This document shows positions 24,501-31,567 of a stretch of DNA of 64,000 nt, one piece after another (the first letter of the stretch is position 1; every line of letters begins with the position of its first letter). A model generated the notes under the pieces. It had not been told where the DNA came from and made no database searches. It saw only the letters and a list, made by a program, of their open reading frames with translations. Source of the DNA: Pseudomonadota bacterium (GTDB taxonomy: Bacteria; Pseudomonadota; Gammaproteobacteria; Ga0077536); NCBI GenBank assembly GCA_016719885.1, contig JADJYF010000026.1, positions 434,001 to 498,000 on the forward strand, written 5' to 3'. The position numbers and the translations under genes are program-made.

Positions 24501-26183
24501 CGCCGCGTCGGCGCCACCCACGATCGCGAAAGTCGGTACGTCGCCGTCGATGTCGCTGGCCGTGACGGTGGTCACCACCGTCTGGTTTTCCACAGCGGTC
24601 GCCGACGCGGAAGAAGTGATCAGCGGCGCATCGTTACCGTCCGCGACGGTGACAGTGACACTTTGCAGGGCCGCATTGGTGCCGTCGCTGACCTGTACGT
24701 CGACGTTGTAGACATTGTCCGCGCCGCTGTCGGCCGGCGATTCGAAGTCCGGCGCGGCGACAAAGCGCAGCACACCAGTGCTGGCATTGATCGCGAACAG
24801 CCCTTGGTCGGCGCCACCGACCAGCGAATAGACCAGGGGCGGCCCACCGGCGTCGGCGTCAGTGGCCACCACGGCGCCGACCGTCGTGCCGTTCTCCACC
24901 ACGTTGAAGTTGGCATTGGAGGTAATTTGCGGCGCGAAATCGTTGATGCCATTCACGGCCACGGTGACCGTCGCCGTGCGCGTCACCACGCTGTCGGTGA
25001 CCGACACTTCGACCGTCAGCGAAGCCACCGCCTCGCGATCGAGTTGCGCCGCATCGGCCACGCTGAGTTCACCGGTCGCGGCATCTATCTGGAACGCCGA
25101 CGCGCCACTGCCACCGGTGATGCTGTAGGTCAGGGTCTGGCCCGCGTCGACATCGCTGGCCTGGACGGTACCGACCACGGTGCCATTGGCGCTGTTCTCG
25201 GTAACCGCCAAGGCCTGGTTGGCGATAAGCGGCGCATCGTTGACATCGAGCAGCGAGACCTCGATGTCACGCTCGACGACGTGGCCGTGGCCATCGTCGA
25301 CAGCCACCGTCAGGGTGTAGCTTGGGCGTATTTCGAAATCGAGCACGGACGCATCAGCCACGGTGATTTCACCGGTGTCGGCGTTGATGGCGAACGCGCC
25401 ATCGACGTTGCCGCCGATCAAGCTGTATTGCAAGGCGTCGCCATCGGCATCGGTGGCGGCTCCGATATCCAGGGTCGTGCCTTCGGCCGCGTCTTCGGCG
25501 ATCTCAAGTGGCGAACGCGGGGTAAAGTCAGGCGACTGATTCGGCTCGAGCACAGGGTCGGCAGAGCGCGACGCCACGACGGCTGTCAACAATGGGTCAT
25601 CACCCGTCAGCGTCGAACCCCCGCCCTCCTGCGCTTCATCGAGCGTCAGCTTGTAGGGCGCGAGTGGCTCAGGCAGTCCGACTTGCAGTGCGGCAGGCGT
25701 GATGGGCTCGAGCTCGGGCGGACCGCCCGCAAGCGTCGCGTCGAAACCGTCGACTTCGGGAAAAACCGCTCGAAGCGCTTCCAGCCTCTGTTCGTAGCCG
25801 GGCAGCATGAACTGCTCGGACAGGCTGAAGCCCTCGGGTAGATGAACGCCAGCGAGCGGCAGCACTTCAAACGAACTGGATACCGCCTCGGCACCGCGCC
25901 CGTCGCTGACATGCAGGCCCTGCTCGTCCTGGTAAACCAGCGCGCTCGGCGCGGGTTCGCTTGCTGCCTGTGCGGGCGAGGGGAAGAACCCTTGTACGGC
26001 AACCTCGCCACCGTCGATGCGCAGCACCAGGTCCTGGCCCTGCTGCACGACACCCACGGCGGCCTTCTGATCCGGAGAGACGATGACTGTTTCGCCGGGC
26101 TGCACCTTGACGGTGTCGCCTGGTTTGACCACCACCGTGCGCGGCGTGCCGTCTACTCCGATGATTTTCAGCAACACTTCCAT
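18516..26183 (-). CDS. Giant cadherin-repeat adhesin, N-terminal part (frame-split)
   Basis: This half carries the natural start: the ATG at 26183 follows GGAG by six bases and opens MEVLLKIIGVDGTPRTVVV. Residues 1 to about 225 are a non-repetitive N-terminal region (beta-rich, VVVKPGDTVKVQPGETVIV, then an Ala/Pro linker), with no Sec signal, as in large T1SS biofilm proteins of the BapA/LapA kind. Cadherin-like domains follow. Eight are individual (starting SPLEIAEDAAEGTTLD), then come the 827-aa eight-domain blocks. The joined protein has 41 such domains. The reading frame fails near 18618, where CCCG-C-AGATCGAG has one base more than the equivalent site at about 16128; after that the frame reads ICGRGRCGQVRH and similar. 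This is probably a sequencing or assembly error rather than a real break. It lies 173 bp downstream of the HlyD-like gene, so it is likely part of that operon. Confidence 0.87.
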   Translation of the reverse strand: MEVLLKIIGVDGTPRTVVVKPGDTVKVQPGETVIVSPDQKAAVGVVQQGQDLVLRIDGGEVAVQGFFPSPAQAASEPAPSALVYQDEQGLHVSDGRGAEAVSSSFEVLPLAGVHLPEGFSLSEQFMLPGYEQRLEALRAVFPEVDGFDATLAGGPPELEPITPAALQVGLPEPLAPYKLTLDEAQEGGGSTLTGDDPLLTAVVASRSADPVLEPNQSPDFTPRSPLEIAEDAAEGTTLDIGAATDADGDALQYSLIGGNVDGAFAINADTGEITVADASVLDFEIRPSYTLTVAVDDGHGHVVERDIEVSLLDVNDAPLIANQALAVTENSANGTVVGTVQASDVDAGQTLTYSITGGSGASAFQIDAATGELSVADAAQLDREAVASLTVEVSVTDSVVTRTATVTVAVNGINDFAPQITSNANFNVVENGTTVGAVVATDADAGGPPLVYSLVGGADQGLFAINASTGVLRFVAAPDFESPADSGADNVYNVDVQVSDGTNAALQSVTVTVADGNDAPLITSSASATAVENQTVVTTVTASDIDGDVPTFAIVGGADAARFTVDANSGALSFVAAPNFEAPTDSNGDNVYVVQVRANDGNGGLATQTLSVTVTGENDNAPVITSVAAVNFAENGTGTVVDVNATDADLPAQALTFSITGGADAAQFAINAATGVVTFIAAPDFETPTDAGGNNVYDLQVTASDGTLSVAQNIAVTVTGVNDANPVFVSAGTANFAENAVGTILTVQASDADLPAQTLSYSISGGADAARFAINATSGALSFVSSPNAEAPTDAGANNVYDVQVTASDGTRTTNQSIAVTVTGVNDNAPVITSANNVVFTENGLGTVLDVSATDADVPADTLTFSISGGVDAAFFAIDSATGVLTFVTPPDFEAPADSGANNVYNVQVTASDGTSTVNQAIAVTVADVGPTVVISPAAANFAEAGTGTVLDVAAASEEAITYSISGGADAALFAIDAATGVLTFVAPPDFEAPADAGANNVYDVQVTASTLSAGTVAQNIAITVTAANDNDPVITTATTASFAENATGTVIDVNATDADLPAQTLTFSITGGADAARFAVNATTGVVTFVSSPNFELPTDVGADNVYDLTVTASDGTRTVNQAIAVTVTAVNEFSPVFTSAASANFSENGTGTIVTVQATDADLPTATLTYSISGGVDSAKFAIDSATGALTFVSAPNFEAPTDSGANNVYNVQVTASDGSSSTNQALAITVTAVNDNDPVITTAAAVNFAENATGTVIDVNATDADLPAQTLTFSITGGADAAKFAINATTGVVTFIASPNFESPTDVGADNVYDLTVTASDGTRTVNQAIAVTVTAVNEFSPVFTSAATANFAENGAGTIVTVQATDADLPTATLTYSISGGVDAAKFAINATTGALTFVSSPNFEAPTDSGLNNVYNVQVTASDGTNSTNQAIAVTVTGVNDATPVITTAAAVNFAENGSGTVIDVNATDADLPAQTLTFSITGGADAALFAINATTGVVTFISSPDFESPTDAGANNVYDLQVTASDGTLSVAQSIAVTVTGVNDNTPVMTSSATANFAENATGTVLTVQASDADLPAQTLSYSITGGVDAAKFAINATTGALTFVTSPNFEAPTDSGANNVYNVQVTASDGANSVNQAVAITVTAVNDNSPLFTSSTTASFAENGTGTVIDVNATDADLPGDTLTFSISGGADAALFAIDSATGALTFVTAPDFEAPTDAGANNVYNVQVTASDGVNSTNQAIAITVTDIGPTVISSAATANFAENGTGTVLDVDAASEGVITYSISGGADAAKFAIDAASGVLTFVAAPDFETPTDAGANNVYDVQVTASTASSGTAVQSLAVTVTAVNDNDPVITTAATANFAENATGTVIDVNATDADLPAQTLTFSITGGADSAKFAINATTGVVTFVSSPNFESPTDVGADNVYDVQVTASDGTRTVNQAIAVTVTAVNEFSPVFTSAASANFAENGTGTIVTVQATDADLPTATLTYSISGGVDAAKFAIDSATGALTFVSAPNFEAPTDSGANNIYNVQVTASDGTRSTNQALAITVTAVNDNDPVITTAATANFAENATGTVIDVNATDADLPAQTLTFSITGGADAAKFAINATTGVVTFVSSPNFESPTDVGADNVYDLTVTASDGTRTVNQAIAVTVTAVNEFSPVFTSAATANFAENGTGTIVTVQATDADLPTPTLTYSISGGVDAAKFAINSSTGALSFVSAPNFEAPTDSGANNVYDVQVTASDGTRSTNQAVAVTVTGVNDATPVITTAAAVNFAENGSGTVIDVNATDADLPAQTLTFSITGGADAALFAINATTGVVTFVSSPDFESPTDAGANNVYDLQVTASDGTLSVAQSIAVTVTAVNDNTPVMTSSATANFAENATGTVLTVQASDADLPGQTLSYSITGGVDAAKFAINATTGALTFVTSPNFEAPTDSGANNVYNVQVTASDGANSVNQAVAITVTAVNDNSPLFTSSTTASFAENGTGTVIDVNATDADLPGDTLTFSICGRGRCGQVRHQFGDRCRDLCRRAGLRGADRCGR
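18618..18620. other. Probable 1-nt insertion splitting the giant adhesin gene
   Basis: The other copies of this domain read CCGCCCGAGATCGAG or CCGCCCGTGATCGAG; here the text is CCGCCCGCAGATCGAG, one base longer. Removing one base restores an open frame from 26183 to 10169. Confidence 0.8.
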
Positions 26184-26356
26184 CGAGTTCTCCGTGCCAC
26201 GCCGTTCAGGCGCCGCCTCTCTCCACTGCGCTGACCACCACCCCACTCCACCATGGCATGCCGCGAACAATCACGCGCGCGCGAGTTGGCAAATTCCTGC
26301 AACATGCATTGTGTGCGCAAGCCCAAGTGTGGGCCACTTCTCGCAACTGCCGGCGC

Positions 26357-27568
26357 TCAACGCTCATGTAAAGCATTGTCACGCGTCTTCAGGACCGGCT
26401 TGAGCAAGTATTCGAGCACCGTCTTGTGTCCGGTCAACACCTCCACGGTGGCGACCATGCCGGGGATGACGGGCAAAGGCCCCTTCTTGCCATTCAGCAC
26501 CGCCGTATCGGTTCGTACGTACACGCGGTAGAAACGTTCATGGGGTGGATTCTCGTCGGGCAGCGTATCGGCGCTGATGTGTTCGAGATGGCCATGCAGG
26601 CTGCCGTAGATGGTGTAGTCGTAGGCCGTGAGCTTGACGGTCGCTGGTTGTCCGACATGCAGGAAAGCCACGTCCGCCGGCCGGATCTTGGCTTCGATCA
26701 GCAGCCGATCCTCGACCGGCACGATTTCCATGATGTCCTGGCCGGGCCCGATGACGCCACCCACCGTCGTGACCTTGATGTTCTTGACCGTGCCACGCAT
26801 CGGCGAACGCACCAGCGAACGCTGCACCTCATCCTTGCGCGCGGTCAGCAATTCGGTCACGCCGCCGAGTTCCGCTTCCTTCTCCGCCTGCTTGCCGCGC
26901 GCTTCGGCCTTGAAGCTGTTGCGCCGGTCCTGGATCTGGCCTTTGAGTTCAATGATTTGGCGTTGCAGGCGCAACACCTCGACTTCCGATACCGCGCCAC
27001 GCGCAACCATGGGCTGCGTCATGGCCAGCTCCTTCTCTGCCAATTCCAGGTTGCGCTTCAGGGACGCCGCCGATTCCTCGACGGCGGTCTGTCGCGACAC
27101 GAAGTTCTTGCGTTCACGTTCGATGATGGCAGGCTCGATGTCGGCGGGAAAACGCGGCGCGGTACCGGCGGCCTCGGCCTGCAGGCGCGCAATTTCGGCG
27201 CGCAGGCTGTGGCTCTTCACCTCGCCTTCGCGGAGCGACGCTCCCGAACGCGTATCATCGATGCGCAGCAGCACCTGGCCCTTCTCGACGACGTCGCCCT
27301 CGCGCACCGCGAGCTCGGCGAGGATGCCGCCCTCCAGGCTCTGGATCACCTGCTCGCGGCTGGACGGCACCACCGCGCCCTGACCGCGCGTCACTTCGTC
27401 CAGCGAAGCGTTGTCGGCCCACAGCAGGGCGGCCAGCAGGAAGAACACCAGCAACAGCAGGCTGCTGCCGGCAAAGGGATGGGAGTCGGCGACCTGCGCG
27501 GCGCGCGCGGCGCGCAGGAACGGCACGTCGGCCTTGGCCACCCGTTGCTTGCTGCGTGACGATGCCAT
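26357..27568 (-). CDS. HlyD-family type I secretion membrane-fusion protein
   Basis: The 403-aa product has a cytoplasmic N-terminus, one membrane segment (about residues 35-52, SSLLLLVFFLLAALLW), a lipoyl-like strand (ILAELAVREGDVVEKGQVLL) and a long coiled-coil hairpin (about 105-245, many Glu/Arg/Gln). A beta-barrel and C-terminal region follow (MRGTVKNIKVTTVGGVIGPG, AFLHVGQPATVKLTAYDY). This is the inner-membrane adaptor that links the ABC transporter to TolC. The start is 13 bp downstream of the transporter stop, indicating co-translation. The two giant adhesins next to it are the obvious substrates. Confidence 0.92.
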   Translation of the reverse strand: MASSRSKQRVAKADVPFLRAARAAQVADSHPFAGSSLLLLVFFLLAALLWADNASLDEVTRGQGAVVPSSREQVIQSLEGGILAELAVREGDVVEKGQVLLRIDDTRSGASLREGEVKSHSLRAEIARLQAEAAGTAPRFPADIEPAIIERERKNFVSRQTAVEESAASLKRNLELAEKELAMTQPMVARGAVSEVEVLRLQRQIIELKGQIQDRRNSFKAEARGKQAEKEAELGGVTELLTARKDEVQRSLVRSPMRGTVKNIKVTTVGGVIGPGQDIMEIVPVEDRLLIEAKIRPADVAFLHVGQPATVKLTAYDYTIYGSLHGHLEHISADTLPDENPPHERFYRVYVRTDTAVLNGKKGPLPVIPGMVATVEVLTGHKTVLEYLLKPVLKTRDNALHER

Positions 27569-27581
27569 GACGAGTGCCGCC

Positions 27582-29783
27582 TCAGGCGCGTGCGGGCGCC
27601 GGCGTGGCCGCCACCGGCTGGCCAGCAGGACGGGTCAACTGACGGAGCACATCGTCGCGCGGACCGTCCATGACCACGCGCCCGCCATCGATGACGATGA
27701 TGCGCGAGACCAGGGCGAGCATGCTCGGCTTGTGCGTCACCAGGATCATGGTGCGGCCCTTGGCATACTCGCCGACGGACGCGATGTACTTCATCTCGGC
27801 GTTGTGATCCATGGCGCTGGTCGGCTCATCGAGCAGCAGGATGCGCGGCTCGAGCAGAAATGCGCGCGCATTGGCCACCGCCTGGCGTTGTCCGCCAGAC
27901 AGGACCTGGCCGCGTTCGCCCACATTCATCTGCAACCCCGCCGGGTGACCGTCGATCATGGCGTCGATGCCGGCGATGCGCGCGGCGCGCAGGATCGCGG
28001 CGTCGTCGGCATGCGGACGCCCGAGCGCGATGTTGTCGCGCAGGCTGCCGAGGAAAAGCATGGGGTCCTGGGCGACATAGCCCATGTGGTCGCGGATGTC
28101 GGCCGGGTCGCACTGCGCCATGTCGACGCCGTCGATACGCACGGTGCCCTTGGCCGGCTGGTACAGCCCGACGACCAGCCGCAGCAGGGTGCTCTTGCCG
28201 GAGCCGATCTTGCCGAGGATGGCGACGTGCTCGCCGGCGGCAATCGAGAAGTTGACGTCCTGCAGCGAGGCCGCCTGGGTATTGGGGTAGACGAATTGCA
28301 CCCCCTGCATGGCGACTTCGCCACGGATCTCCGCGCGCCGCGTGAACTGCTGGCCCGGTGCGCGCTCGACCGGCTGCTGCATGAGACGGTTCAAGGTGCT
28401 GTAGGAAGCACGTGCATGCTGGTAGCGCATCATCAGCGACGCGACGGTCTGCAGCGGCGCCAGCGCGCGACCGGTGATCATGACCGAGGCAATCAGCGCA
28501 CCCATGGTCAGTTCGCCCTCGCCGATCAGGTGCACGCCCCAGATCACGACGCCAATGGTGACCATTTGCTGCACGAACACCGAGAAATTGACCACCACGG
28601 ACGAGATCATGCGCGCCTGGTTGGACGAACGACCGGCCAGCGCGGTGTAGTCCTCGTAGCGTCGCAGCATCAGGCCTTCGGCGCGCATTGCCTTCAGCAT
28701 CTCGGCGCCTTCCAGCGATTCGATCAGCAGACCATGGCGCTGCGACGAATCGCGCAGCGTGGCGCGCGTGGCGACGGACAAGGGCCATTGCGCGATGAGC
28801 CCGACCAGCAGCACCACCGGCACGGCCAGCGCCGGCACGATGTACAAGGGACCGCCGATCAATCCGACCACGAAAATGAAGAATGCGACGAACGGCAGGT
28901 CCATCACCGCGGTCAGCGTCACCGACGTGATGAAGTCGCGCACTGCCTCGAACTCGCGCAGCTGCGCCGCGAACACGCCGGCCGACGGTGGGCGCGACGC
29001 CATGCGTATGCCGAGCGCCTGCGCGAAGATCTGGCCGGCCAGCACCAGGTCGGCCTTCTTGCCGGCAACATCGAGGAAATACGCACGCAGGGTGCGCGCC
29101 AGGAATTCGAACAGGCCGGCGATGGCGGTGCCGGTGGCGAGCACCAGCAGGGTCTCGATGGCGTTGTTCGGCACCACGCGGTCGTAGACATTCATCACGA
29201 ACAGCGAGCCGGCCACCGTCAGCAGGTTGACCAGCACGCCCGCCACCACCGATTCCATGTAATAAGGCGTATAGGACGCCAGCGTGCGCCAGAACCAGCC
29301 GCGCTTGCGCGCCATCGGCGCTTCCGCCTCGTGGCCATGGTCGGCGTCAAGTTCCGGCTGGGCGAAAATCACGTAGCCGCTGTAGTTCTCTTCCAGTTCG
29401 GCCAGTGACACCTCGCGCGCGCCGAAGCCGCTCTCGGGCAACACCACCTCGGCCTTGTCATCGGCGCGCAGGGCGACCAGCACGCAGGCGCCGCCGTCCT
29501 TGTAGAGCAGGGTCGCGGGCAGGGTCAGCGCGGAAATCTTTGCCAGGCGCCGGCGCACCACCTGCGCCGAGTAGCCGTGGAACGCCGCCGCGCGCACGAA
29601 GTCGGCGGGCGCGAAGCGATCGCCGGCCACCGGCATGCCGCTCAACAAGGCGCTCATGGACACCGGTCGCCCGTGCAGACGCGTGATCACGTGCAGGCAG
29701 GCACGCAGCGGATCGTCATCGACGCTGGCTGTCACCGCTGGTTCAAGCGCGCTGTTCACGGAAATATCGGGCTCAGTTTGCAT
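27582..29783 (-). CDS. Type I secretion ABC transporter (permease/ATPase) with degenerate C39 domain
   Basis: The product of about 733 aa has three parts. The N-terminal C39-peptidase-like domain (about 20-140) has DPLRACL where active peptidases have DCGxxCL, and GACVLVAL where the catalytic His would be. It is therefore a non-cleaving docking domain, as in LapB/HlyB-type exporters. The membrane domain (about 165-450) contains helices such as VVAGVLVNLLTVAGSLFVM. The nucleotide-binding domain has Walker A GKIGSGKST, signature LSGGQRQ and Walker B RILLLDEPTSAMD. Absence of a peptidase fits substrates without a double-glycine leader. The start at 29783 is chosen by homology; its ribosome site is weak (GAGG is 14 bases away). 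Upstream is the TolC-like gene; downstream, 13 bp away, the HlyD-like gene. Confidence 0.93.
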   Translation of the reverse strand: MQTEPDISVNSALEPAVTASVDDDPLRACLHVITRLHGRPVSMSALLSGMPVAGDRFAPADFVRAAAFHGYSAQVVRRRLAKISALTLPATLLYKDGGACVLVALRADDKAEVVLPESGFGAREVSLAELEENYSGYVIFAQPELDADHGHEAEAPMARKRGWFWRTLASYTPYYMESVVAGVLVNLLTVAGSLFVMNVYDRVVPNNAIETLLVLATGTAIAGLFEFLARTLRAYFLDVAGKKADLVLAGQIFAQALGIRMASRPPSAGVFAAQLREFEAVRDFITSVTLTAVMDLPFVAFFIFVVGLIGGPLYIVPALAVPVVLLVGLIAQWPLSVATRATLRDSSQRHGLLIESLEGAEMLKAMRAEGLMLRRYEDYTALAGRSSNQARMISSVVVNFSVFVQQMVTIGVVIWGVHLIGEGELTMGALIASVMITGRALAPLQTVASLMMRYQHARASYSTLNRLMQQPVERAPGQQFTRRAEIRGEVAMQGVQFVYPNTQAASLQDVNFSIAAGEHVAILGKIGSGKSTLLRLVVGLYQPAKGTVRIDGVDMAQCDPADIRDHMGYVAQDPMLFLGSLRDNIALGRPHADDAAILRAARIAGIDAMIDGHPAGLQMNVGERGQVLSGGQRQAVANARAFLLEPRILLLDEPTSAMDHNAEMKYIASVGEYAKGRTMILVTHKPSMLALVSRIIVIDGGRVVMDGPRDDVLRQLTRPAGQPVAATPAPARA

Positions 29784-29910
29784 CGGGCATGGTTCGACCT
29801 CGCAAGAGGCATGCCGCCGCCGACCGTGCCGCGGCCCGAGCAACAGCGCGTGCCGCGCAAGTGACCGGGATGGGCGTTGTCACTGCCGGCATGGCATGTC
29901 CTGAAAGGGC

Positions 29911-31302
29911 TCAGGGCGCTCCGCCGGAGACTCCGAACTTGCCGGCCAGGATGCCCTTGCTGGCATCGACGAAATAGACGTTGATCAAATCGTCGTAGGT
30001 ACCCGCGGCAAGGTTGGAACGCGCATTGAACAGCTCGTCTTCGGCATTCAGCAAATCGAGCAAGGTGCGGCGGCTGATCTCGAACTGCGCGCGATAGGCC
30101 TGCAAGGTGCCTTCGCTGGCAGCGACGTAGTGCTGCAGATGCGCGAGGCGGCTTTCGCTGGTGGCGCGGCTTTCCATGGCGATGGCGACGTTCTCCGCGA
30201 CCGAGCGGAAAGTGTCGTCGAGACGGTTGTCGGCTTCGGTCTTGCGTTCCGACGCTGACATCGTCTGCGCGAGATCCGCCCCGCCCCGGAACAGGTTCCA
30301 GCGCGCCACCAGCATCAGGCTGCTGGTGTCGCGGTTGCCAGAAATACCGCCGACGTCGTTATCACGACGTAAGGTGCCTTGCAGATCGAGGCGCGGTTGA
30401 TAGCCCGCACGCGCGGCGCGGATGGTGGCCATCGCCGCTTCGATATCGGCCTTCGAGCGCATGACCGCCGGGTGCTGCGCCATCGCCTCCTCCTGGGCTT
30501 TGTCGGTCGCAAGCGCCAAGTCGTTCGGGTCGACTTCGCCGTTCTTGACCAGCCCCGACGGCACCGCGTTCGGCTTGGCCAATTCGCCAGGCGGGTCGCC
30601 GATGACACGCACGTAACGTGCCTCGGCTTCGTGCAGCCCGCCCTGGCGCGCGGTCAAGGTACTCTTGGCCAGGGACACGCGGGCGCGCGCCTGTTCGACG
30701 TCGGCCTTGTTGCCGACGCCGCTGCCGCTCTTGGCCTCGACGTTGCGCAGCACTTCTTCATGCGAGCTGACATTGGCGCGCGCCAGTGCGACCAGGTCAC
30801 GATTGCGCAGCACGTCGACGTAAGCCTCGACCGCCTTGAAGGCGAGCGCGTTCTGGGTGTCGGCCATGCTGTTTTCCGCGCTGTTCAGGAGCGCGGTACG
30901 ACGCTTGACTTCACTGGCGGTGGCCATGCCGTCCCACACCAACTGGGTGACCGTCAGGCCGCTTTCGCGACGCCACATGTCATCGTCGTTGTTGGGACGG
31001 TTCAGCTGTTTGATGTTGCTGTGTTCTTCACCGAAGCGCGAATCGAGATCGACGCTCGGCAGATAGCCGGCGCGCGCTTCGCGCACATCGTGGCCGGCCG
31101 CGCGTACCGCGGCGGCGGCGCCGGTCAATTGCGGATTGGTGGTCAAGGCCTGTCGCACCGCCTCTTCGAGCGTCGCTGCCGACAGCGGCAAGCTGCTTAC
31201 GATGCCCAGGCACAGGGCCGCCCAGTGAACACGCGCAGCCATGCCGCGCCCCCGGCGCCTTGGCCCGGCGCTCGGTCCGCCATACAGAGTTGTATTCAAC
31301 AT
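29911..31302 (-). CDS. TolC-family type I secretion outer membrane protein
   Basis: The 463-aa product has a signal peptide (RVHWAALCLGIVSSLPLSA) followed by LEEAVRQALTTNPQL, the usual opening of mature TolC/OEP proteins. Two related halves rich in Ala/Glu/Gln coiled-coil helix follow, with DVLRNRDLVALARANVSSHEEVLRNVEAKSGSGVG in the first and AYRAQFEISRRTLLDLLNAEDELFNARSNL in the second. This is the trimeric outer-membrane channel of the T1SS. It is the first gene of the secretion operon (TolC-ABC-HlyD-cadherin adhesin) and has a promoter at 31475-31503. The ATG at 31242 would place the signal peptide right at the N-terminus and is a real alternative to 31302. Confidence 0.92.
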   Translation of the reverse strand: MLNTTLYGGPSAGPRRRGRGMAARVHWAALCLGIVSSLPLSAATLEEAVRQALTTNPQLTGAAAAVRAAGHDVREARAGYLPSVDLDSRFGEEHSNIKQLNRPNNDDDMWRRESGLTVTQLVWDGMATASEVKRRTALLNSAENSMADTQNALAFKAVEAYVDVLRNRDLVALARANVSSHEEVLRNVEAKSGSGVGNKADVEQARARVSLAKSTLTARQGGLHEAEARYVRVIGDPPGELAKPNAVPSGLVKNGEVDPNDLALATDKAQEEAMAQHPAVMRSKADIEAAMATIRAARAGYQPRLDLQGTLRRDNDVGGISGNRDTSSLMLVARWNLFRGGADLAQTMSASERKTEADNRLDDTFRSVAENVAIAMESRATSESRLAHLQHYVAASEGTLQAYRAQFEISRRTLLDLLNAEDELFNARSNLAAGTYDDLINVYFVDASKGILAGKFGVSGGAP

Positions 31303-31474
31303 CGTCGTCAGCCCGGTTCTTATTTGTCCACTCGGCGAAATTCCTCGTGTGCGTCTTCGCGCGGCCGCTGCGGGCCGCCGGGGTGGGTTCGCCTCGGCGC
31401 GGCGGTCAGTTCCCGCCGTGGCCAGGCGCGCACGCCATCCAGTTTCGCTCAGATCATAAAGTAACTTACAACAA

Positions 31475-31503
31475 ATTATAGGTAAAGCTTTGTGCCTCGT
31501 CGA
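31475..31503 (-). promoter_or_regulatory. Sigma-70-type promoter of the T1SS operon
   Basis: On the minus strand a perfect -10 TATAAT (31480-31475) is preceded at 17 bp by TCGACG (31503-31498), four of six matches to TTGACA. It lies between prsR and the TolC-like gene and is directed at the latter, leaving a leader of about 165 nt. The surrounding 60 bp are clearly AT-richer than the genes. Confidence 0.55.
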
Positions 31504-31567
31504 TTTTTTCCTTTGGTCGACGACGGATCACCAAATCCCCGGACGGCCCTGCGCGCAGCGGCAGGCG

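Noticed and set aside
12900..25500. CRISPR-like regular repeats
   Set aside because: The 312-bp periodicity is in frame and encodes cadherin-like domains; there are no short repeats with unique spacers.
26280..26320. Sigma-54-like TTGGCA...TGCA before the giant adhesin
   Set aside because: It is on the wrong strand and the GG-GC spacing is 9, not 10.
31490..31535. Terminator after prsR formed by CGTCGA and TCGACG arms
   Set aside because: The loop is about 13 bases and contains the T-run; the arm overlaps the predicted -35 of the T1SS promoter, so a terminator call is not supported.
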